Below are positions 12,279 through 17,374 of a stretch of 17,374 nt of DNA, in pieces. This DNA comes from Treponema sp. Its GTDB lineage: Bacteria > Spirochaetota > Spirochaetia > Treponematales > Treponemataceae. Position numbers and translations under genes: made by a program. A model generated the notes under the pieces. It saw nothing but the letters and a program-made list of their open reading frames with translations. It was not told the DNA's origin and made no database searches. The stretch spans positions 1 to 17,374 of the forward strand of contig JAAZCS010000171.1 of assembly GCA_012513125.1 (NCBI GenBank), given 5' to 3'. The first letter of the stretch is position 1, and each line of letters opens with the position of its first letter.

Positions 12279-14273
12279 TTAGAGGTTTTTGCTGATAGTA
12301 ACAATATTTCTGCCATTTGAGCGTTCGTATATAAAACTGTCCATTGTTTTTTTGACAATCATTATGCCAAGCCCCCCAATTTTTCTTTCTTCTGCTGAAA
12401 GAGTGGTATCAGGATTTTTTTTGGTTGTTGGATTATATTCTGTTCCTGAATCAGAAAGTGATATAACAGCATGATTATTATCTTTATTGATGGTTATAGT
12501 ACAATCGCCTGTGTCCGGAGTATAAGCATAATATGAAATATTTGAAAATAGTTCATCAAGTGCAACATCAATTTGATTCTTTGTTTTTGGACTGCATGAA
12601 TTTTCATCAAGATATTTATTGATAAAATCAGTAATGTTCTCCAGATTATTTACATCAGCTTTTACTGTTATACTATGTTCGTCATTGTTGGCTTTTCCAT
12701 GGTAGATTAGATTGAGCATGGTAATATCATCAAACTGAGCAGCCCCATTTACAAAGTTCATTATTGAGTCTGATACTTTCTGCAGAATCGTTTCATTATA
12801 CGTATCCTTGTTTGAATTCAGAACTTCAAGCATTCTGTCTGTTGTGTACATTTCATTTTGAAGATTTTTAGCCTCTGGTACACCATCCGTATAAACAAAA
12901 ATTCTGTCACCCTTATTTAGCTGCAAAGCATATTCATGATATTTTATACTCTCCATTCCTCCGAGGACAAAATCATGTTTATCTACAAAAAGTTCATAAT
13001 TTCCATCTTTTCTACAGATTGCAGGAAATTCGTGACCGGCATTAGCTGCAGTAAGAATACCGGTAGATAATTGGAGAATTCCTAACCAGACCGTAACGAA
13101 CATATCAGATTTATTGTTGCTACATAATTGTTTATTCACATTTGAAAGTATTTCTGACGGAGTTCCACCAAGAAGAGCTTGATTTTTTATAAGTGTTTTT
13201 GCTATGACCATAAATAGAGCAGCAGGAACACCTTTCCCTGAAACATCAGCAATGACACAGCATAAATGATCATCATCAACCATATAGAAATCGTAAAAAT
13301 CTCCTCCAACCTCCTTTGCGGGATGCATTGAAGCTATAAGATCAAATTCTGATATGTCGGGAAAAGGCGGAAATATAGATGGAAGCATATCAGCCTGAAT
13401 CTGTGTGGCAATATTAAGCTCCGCTGCGATTCTTTCTTTCTCCGACATAATATTTGACAGCTGTTCAATATAACTTTTAAGTTCAATTCCCATCTTGTTA
13501 AAGGAAGTTGCAAGATCACCAATTTCTGTTTCAGAGTTGATATTAATAGACATATCTATATTATTGTCTATATTCTTTATAAAATTCGCAGTGAACTTAT
13601 CAAGTTTTCTTATAGGTGTGACAATCTGTTTATTTGAAAGATAGTAATTGAGAATCATTATTAACAAAATTACTATAGCTACCGTTATTGATGCACCTAG
13701 TATATATGTTAAAAAGATTTCCAATACCTTCGGAATTTCTACATCGACACCAACTAATGCAACTGGATCACCATTACTGTTAAAAATAGGATAACATGCA
13801 GTTGCTATATATCCAATTTCCGGTTCCTTTGTAATAATAACTTTCATTTCGGGATTTCTGTTATATACTAATTTACAGTATTCCTTACCATCATCAGGAT
13901 AAGATTCATGTTCACCAAAGTTTAGAAAACTATTATCATCTGCTATATCCCAAAGAAAAGTTATATCTTCTTCATTAGGTATAAAAACATAATAATAAAG
14001 AATATCAGAATCATTTTCCATGATGGTCAAATAGTTTTTTATTTCTAAATAATAATCATCTTTTTCAAAACTCTTTTTATATTCTTCAATTTTATCGCCA
14101 TTGATCATATCAGAAGCTGTATAGCAGTACTGAGATACTGTCTTTTTACATTGATTGTATACAATGTTGGAATACAAAATACTTATTACGATTACAAGAG
14201 AGACGATAAGGATAATACCCGTTAACATTTGACTGACAATAATAGTGGTACTGAGTGAATGCTTTTTTTTCAT
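12279..14273 (-). CDS. Membrane SpoIIE/RsbU-type phosphatase with sensor, HAMP and ATPase domains
   Basis: A 664-aa membrane signalling protein. Membrane segments lie at about 10-38 and 187-212 and enclose an extracytoplasmic sensor (about 40-185) of Cache type, ending in VALVGVDVEI. A HAMP-like linker (213-270) and a coiled part (270-295) follow. The PP2C/SpoIIE phosphatase (about 298-510) shows EVGGDFYDF (321-329), IADVSGKG (341-348) and YTDGVPEA. The last 130 residues are a GHKL ATPase with DVALDELFSNISYYAY, SLSDSGTEYNP and GGLGIMIVKK. In such systems the phosphatase removes phosphate from the STAS antagonist when a signal is sensed; the attached kinase domain could reverse this. GGAG 8 bases before the ATG supports the start. 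It converges on the STAS gene with a one-base gap. Confidence 0.92.
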   Translation of the reverse strand: MKKKHSLSTTIIVSQMLTGIILIVSLVIVISILYSNIVYNQCKKTVSQYCYTASDMINGDKIEEYKKSFEKDDYYLEIKNYLTIMENDSDILYYYVFIPNEEDITFLWDIADDNSFLNFGEHESYPDDGKEYCKLVYNRNPEMKVIITKEPEIGYIATACYPIFNSNGDPVALVGVDVEIPKVLEIFLTYILGASITVAIVILLIMILNYYLSNKQIVTPIRKLDKFTANFIKNIDNNIDMSININSETEIGDLATSFNKMGIELKSYIEQLSNIMSEKERIAAELNIATQIQADMLPSIFPPFPDISEFDLIASMHPAKEVGGDFYDFYMVDDDHLCCVIADVSGKGVPAALFMVIAKTLIKNQALLGGTPSEILSNVNKQLCSNNKSDMFVTVWLGILQLSTGILTAANAGHEFPAICRKDGNYELFVDKHDFVLGGMESIKYHEYALQLNKGDRIFVYTDGVPEAKNLQNEMYTTDRMLEVLNSNKDTYNETILQKVSDSIMNFVNGAAQFDDITMLNLIYHGKANNDEHSITVKADVNNLENITDFINKYLDENSCSPKTKNQIDVALDELFSNISYYAYTPDTGDCTITINKDNNHAVISLSDSGTEYNPTTKKNPDTTLSAEERKIGGLGIMIVKKTMDSFIYERSNGRNIVTISKNL

Positions 14274-14348
14274 TGGGAAGTCTCCTTTTCAATCATATGA
14301 TAATTTGCATAGATAAATTCTGATAGAAATATGATTTGATTATATATC

Positions 14349-14891
14349 TTATATTTGCTTACAAAAAATATTTATTTCTTCCACTTTTGGCAATAGATCA
14401 TTTTTATTTTCTATTGAGCATAACCCCAAGTGTGCAGCAGACTTAATTTCCATATGTCCATAAAAATGTTCAATAGTACCGATAATTCTTTCACACTCTT
14501 TCATATTAGGACCTGTTCGTAACGCAACAGAATATCCTTTTTTTTCACCACTCAGCTTGGCATGAGGTTCATGAGTATTACACCAAGGAGTGCATCTGTC
14601 TATGAAAGATTTAAATTGACCTGGAACGTCCGCCCAGTAAGAAGGCGAAACACATATAATTATTTCAGCCTTTTCAAATTCAGAAATTATTTTTTGAATA
14701 TCATCATTTTGGATAATACATTTTGCCGTAGCATGGCAACTACGGCAGCCCTTGCAAAAATCATATTTATAATCATCAATGCAAATATTTTTTACCGCAT
14801 ATTTTTTTTCTAGATTTGAGCAAATAATTTTTACAATTTCCGCAGTTGCACCATTTTTAACAGGGCTACAATTAATAACCAATGCATTCAT
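14349..14891 (-). CDS. Flavodoxin-like NAD(P)H-dependent FMN reductase / iron-sulfur flavoprotein type
   Basis: A 180-aa flavodoxin-fold protein. The FMN phosphate loop is INCSPVKNGATAEIV (6-20), followed by CKGCRSCHATAKCIIQND (residues 46-63), the Cys-rich loop of the iron-sulfur flavoprotein/FMN reductase group. SPSYWADVPGQFKSFIDR is the second flavin-binding segment. It probably reduces quinones, nitro-compounds or another small acceptor; the electron acceptor cannot be told. It is slightly short at the C-terminus compared with the family but has no visible lesion. GAGAGG before the ATG gives a good ribosome-binding site. The decayed argF-like fragment lies just upstream on the same strand, with an 18-base gap. 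Confidence 0.85.
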   Translation of the reverse strand: MNALVINCSPVKNGATAEIVKIICSNLEKKYAVKNICIDDYKYDFCKGCRSCHATAKCIIQNDDIQKIISEFEKAEIIICVSPSYWADVPGQFKSFIDRCTPWCNTHEPHAKLSGEKKGYSVALRTGPNMKECERIIGTIEHFYGHMEIKSAAHLGLCSIENKNDLLPKVEEINIFCKQI

Positions 14892-14909
14892 TTTTTACCT
14901 CTCAAAAAC

Positions 14910-15209
14910 TTATCGAGTTAAACAGAAAATAATAATCGCCTGTTCAACTTCATGCATACGCTTTTTGAATTCATAACCTACAAAATATTTTGAATCAATC
15001 GCATCAGAAGAAACAGCCTGCCCGCCCAACAGATTTATACCCTTTTCAAAAGTAATCCGAGTCCACAAACCTTTTTGTGGCAAGAACATTGCTACAGTTT
15101 TTCCATTCAAGAAGCCCTTGTATTTTCCAGTCTGGAGTTCATCTGCGATTGTAAAGATTTCGTGTATTTCGTTTGGCGTGAAGTCTGTTAGGTGAAGAAA
15201 GTGTTTCAT
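14910..15209 (-). pseudogene. argF: Truncated ornithine carbamoyltransferase-like gene
   Basis: The 99-codon frame begins MKHFLHLTDFTPNEIHEIF and continues to FEKGINLLGG, which is the N-terminal part of an ornithine/aspartate carbamoyltransferase. Normal enzymes exceed 300 residues. Similarity ends near residue 72 and the remaining 27 residues (up to AIIIFCLTR) are unrelated. The carbamoyl-phosphate loop that should read S-x-R-T-R is here KGLWTR, so a key Arg is lost as well. The ATG overlaps the stop of the cat remnant (TATGA), a trace of an older coupled pair. No product with transferase activity is expected. Confidence 0.75.
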
Positions 15210-15445
15210 AGATTGTCCAAATACTCCTGAATTTTTTGTGCAAACTTTCCAACGTGAAGTCCATCTGCAAAAGAATGATGAACTTGAACAGAAAGTGGCA
15301 TAAAATAACGACCGTCTTTTATATAATATTTTCCCCAGTCAAACAAAGGAGTGGCATTGTTTTTTTCCAGCTCCACACTGTTTCTAAAAACCATGCAGTG
15401 CATTGCGCGCAGCCAAGTTTTTTCATCGATTAGTTTGTATTTGTT
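15206..15445 (-). pseudogene. cat: Chloramphenicol acetyltransferase gene with a large internal deletion
   Basis: The frame holds the extreme N-terminal part of a CAT (KLIDEKTWLRAMHCMVFRN) joined after about 10 residues to its C-terminal part (PLFDWGKYYIKDGRYFMPLS, then VQVHHSFADGLHVGKF). The catalytic HHxxxDG motif is present. A CAT has about 210-220 residues; here only about 75 remain, so some 140 internal residues are gone in frame. The expected ATG before KYKLIDE is also missing (AAC is seen), although the frame is open further upstream to 15559 in unrelated sequence. The enzyme trimer could not form from this. Its stop overlaps the start of the argF-like remnant. Confidence 0.75.
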
Positions 15446-15623
15446 GGATTTGATTTGCCTCTTGGATAGAGTAATATTACTTAAGGGAGAGGGAATATGC
15501 AAGAAGTTGATTTTCTTTTGCAAACGTATTGTTTTATAATTAATTCTATTTTGTTTCAATTTTGAATCTATATAGACATTAAATTAGATTCTTACTATAT
15601 TCTTTTTATAACATGGAGGAAAA

Positions 15624-16238
15624 ATGAGTACAATAAAAAATCTTATTGAAGAATCAAGAAAATTTAGAAAAGAAACTGTTCCATTAACACTACGGATTCC
15701 ACAAGATCTTAACGATTTTATTGAAGAATTTGCTGGGCAATTATCGCTATCAAAACAAGAAACTATGCTAAATCTATTAGAAGAAGGAGTTAGTATTGCA
15801 AAAGAAGAACTAAAAAAACTTGATACGATTGATGAAAAACTGGAACACTACAATTATCATCTTCTAAACACAAATAAAGGAAATAACTACTCAGATCATG
15901 AATGGATGTTTACAAAAGGATATGCGGCGGCATTCTATGATCCTTGGAAATTTAATATTGATCGTATTAAAAAAGGAGATAGAGTATTTCTTTACGAAAA
16001 TGGTATCGGTATCATTGCAATGGGTATTGGAACTGGAAAAACTATTTCCATTGATTATGAAGGAAAAAAAGATGAATGCCATTATCAGGAACTTCAAGAA
16101 TATAAAGTTTTATCAAAAGCAATGCCTTCATCTGAAATCAAAAAAACATTAAACCGAAATGTCGTATTTTTAAGAACAATGTCTGGGGTTCCTAATGGGA
16201 AATTACTTTATGATGTTATATTAAAAGATTTTATGTAA
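15624..16238 (+). CDS. Ribbon-helix-helix protein with C-terminal EVE/PUA-like domain
   Basis: A 204-aa protein of two parts. Residues about 16-64 (VPLTLRIPQDLNDFIEEFAG and the following SKQETMLNLLEEGV) look like a ribbon-helix-helix DNA-binding domain. Residues about 78-200 resemble an EVE/PUA-like fold: a DHEWMFTKGYAAAFYDPWKF segment, then IKKGDRVFLYENGIGIIAMG. EVE-type domains in other proteins bind modified bases, including 5-methylcytosine, so a reader or regulator of methylated DNA is conceivable here beside three m5C methyltransferases. That is inference. GGAGGAAAA directly before the ATG is a strong ribosome-binding site. The integron integrase gene follows 59 bases later in the same direction. 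Confidence 0.7.
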   Translation: MSTIKNLIEESRKFRKETVPLTLRIPQDLNDFIEEFAGQLSLSKQETMLNLLEEGVSIAKEELKKLDTIDEKLEHYNYHLLNTNKGNNYSDHEWMFTKGYAAAFYDPWKFNIDRIKKGDRVFLYENGIGIIAMGIGTGKTISIDYEGKKDECHYQELQEYKVLSKAMPSSEIKKTLNRNVVFLRTMSGVPNGKLLYDVILKDFM

Positions 16239-16297
16239 TTTTTATTAAAAATCTATAAAAAGTGCTGAAAATGATAAATCGGTGCATATATTAATAT

Positions 16298-17374
16298 ATG
16301 GATATTTTAATTACAAACAGCAAATTTTCTGAGATAAAGATTCAGTTCAATTACAACGAATCATTTATCTCGGCAGTAAAAAAAATTCCCGGACGAAAAT
16401 GGAATCTCAAAGACAAATATTGGACAATTCCAGACACACAGCAAAATGCTGATTCACTTTTGTCGCATCTTTATTCAACCCATCTATTTGATATAGATTG
16501 TTCTTTGCTATCACAAGAAGAAAGCATAATAAAAATGAAAAATATCTTGAAAGCAAAACATTATAGCGAAAGGACGCAATCAACATATATAAAATGGGTT
16601 GAGTCATTTCTAAAAAAATATTGTGAAATACCACAGACGATATTAGGACAAAAGCAGATTAATAATTTTCTCACAGAGCTTGCAACAAAGAAAAAGGTAA
16701 GTGCGTCAACACAGAATCAAGCACTTGCAGCCCTACTCTTCTATTTTAGATTTGTAAAAGGAGACAACCCGATTGAACTTAACGATGTGATAAGAGCAAA
16801 ACGTCCGCTACGACTTCCGGTAGTTTTTAGCAGAGAAGAAATTAGTAAAGTATTTGTCCAGCTTGAAGGCGACAAGAAACTTGCGGCACAATTACTATAT
16901 GGAACGGGAATGAGGTTGAATGAATTATTAAATCTAAGAATTCTCGATATAGATTTTGATAGAAATGAAATTACGATTCACAATGGAAAAGGTTCAAAAG
17001 ACAGACTTGCGATTCTTCCACAAAAACTAAAACTCAAAATACAAAAACATATAGAACAGGTCAGGCAAATTCACAATAAAGATTTAGCAGAAGGATGGGG
17101 AAAAGTTTTTTTATCAGAAGCATTAAAACGGAAATATCCAAATGCATCAAAAGAATTTAAATGGCAATGGCTTTTCCCTCAGAAAACACGATGGATAAAC
17201 AAAGAGACAGGAGAACAAGGCCGGTGGCACATGGACGAATCAGTTCTGCAAAGAGCAGTTCAATTCGCAATAACACGAGCAGGAATCGATAAAAAAGCAA
17301 GTTGCCATACATTTCGGCACTCGTTCGCGACCCATTTGTTAGAAAGTGGCTACGACATACGGACGATACAAGAG
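16298..17374 (+). CDS. intI: Integron integrase (tyrosine recombinase), 3' end beyond the window
   Basis: The frame is open for 359 codons to the window edge. Residues 75-165 are the core-binding domain (HYSERTQSTYIKWVESFL). The catalytic domain shows box I GTGMRLNELL with R206 and HTFRHSFATHLLESGYDIRT with H337 and R340. Between them, about 277-295, lies ALKRKYPNASKEFKWQWLFP, the extra patch found in integron integrases and absent from XerC/D. The last His and the nucleophilic Tyr fall outside the window. Residues 1-66 are an added N-terminal domain (YNESFISAVKKIPGRKWNLK, then YWTIP), longer than classical IntI and resembling the HARP-type module of some recombinases. The plus-strand reading matches the cassette orientation, as in the inverted integrons described from treponemes. 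No attI is recognised on its 5' side. Confidence 0.92.
   Translation, partial: MDILITNSKFSEIKIQFNYNESFISAVKKIPGRKWNLKDKYWTIPDTQQNADSLLSHLYSTHLFDIDCSLLSQEESIIKMKNILKAKHYSERTQSTYIKWVESFLKKYCEIPQTILGQKQINNFLTELATKKKVSASTQNQALAALLFYFRFVKGDNPIELNDVIRAKRPLRLPVVFSREEISKVFVQLEGDKKLAAQLLYGTGMRLNELLNLRILDIDFDRNEITIHNGKGSKDRLAILPQKLKLKIQKHIEQVRQIHNKDLAEGWGKVFLSEALKRKYPNASKEFKWQWLFPQKTRWINKETGEQGRWHMDESVLQRAVQFAITRAGIDKKASCHTFRHSFATHLLESGYDIRTIQE

Overview
The window is AT-rich bacterial DNA that I attribute to a spirochaete, most likely a host-associated Treponema. The reasons are the integron-type integrase with an N-terminal extension read in the same direction as the cassette, the partner-switching (RsbU/RsbV/RsbW-type) genes, DUF3795 and DUF4143 proteins, and the overall base and codon use. 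The genus is an inference; no rRNA or tRNA gene is visible.

Layout. 1-1211: remnant of a GNAT acetyltransferase, an intact DUF3795 Cys-rich protein, and a palindrome-bearing spacer. 1212-3351: a tail-to-tail type II restriction-modification (R-M) pair of the SinI type (predicted GGWCC), with an IS3-type transposase remnant upstream of the methyltransferase. 3749-5203: a 33-bp-period repeat array leading into a DUF4143 AAA ATPase gene broken by one in-frame TAG. 5294-6407: a Phd/RelE-type toxin-antitoxin pair plus a GNAT gene in one minus-strand operon, with palindromic operators on its promoter. 6544-8365: a MATE transporter fused to an RsbW-like kinase, broken by a stop and a homopolymer frameshift. 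8393-11932: what looks like a single 3.5-kb integron gene cassette. It carries close homologues of M.HhaI and R.HhaI (GCGC), a 94-aa protein of unknown function and a further m5C methyltransferase, and ends in an attC site. 11981-14273: STAS antagonist and SpoIIE-type phosphatase, convergent. 14349-15445: flavodoxin-like protein, then decayed argF-like and cat genes. 15624-16238: ribbon-helix-helix protein with an EVE/PUA-like domain. 16298-end: integron integrase, cut off by the window edge.

The central observation is the HhaI cassette. Its first bases (TTATACG after the G at 8392) are the exact complement of the R'' core arm of the attC at its other end, as expected when one circular cassette has inserted. 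The insertion falls between the MATE/RsbW gene and the STAS gene, so it appears to have split one partner-switching locus. The hhaIM-like gene has a leaderless promoter with a 19-bp palindrome between -35 and -10 that contains two GCGC sites. This suggests that the methyltransferase senses methylation of its own target to set its own transcription. The other two methyltransferases also appear to start with little or no leader.

The window is also full of decay: six broken or truncated genes lie beside three m5C methyltransferases and two restriction enzymes, which is typical of an accessory island close to an integron integrase.
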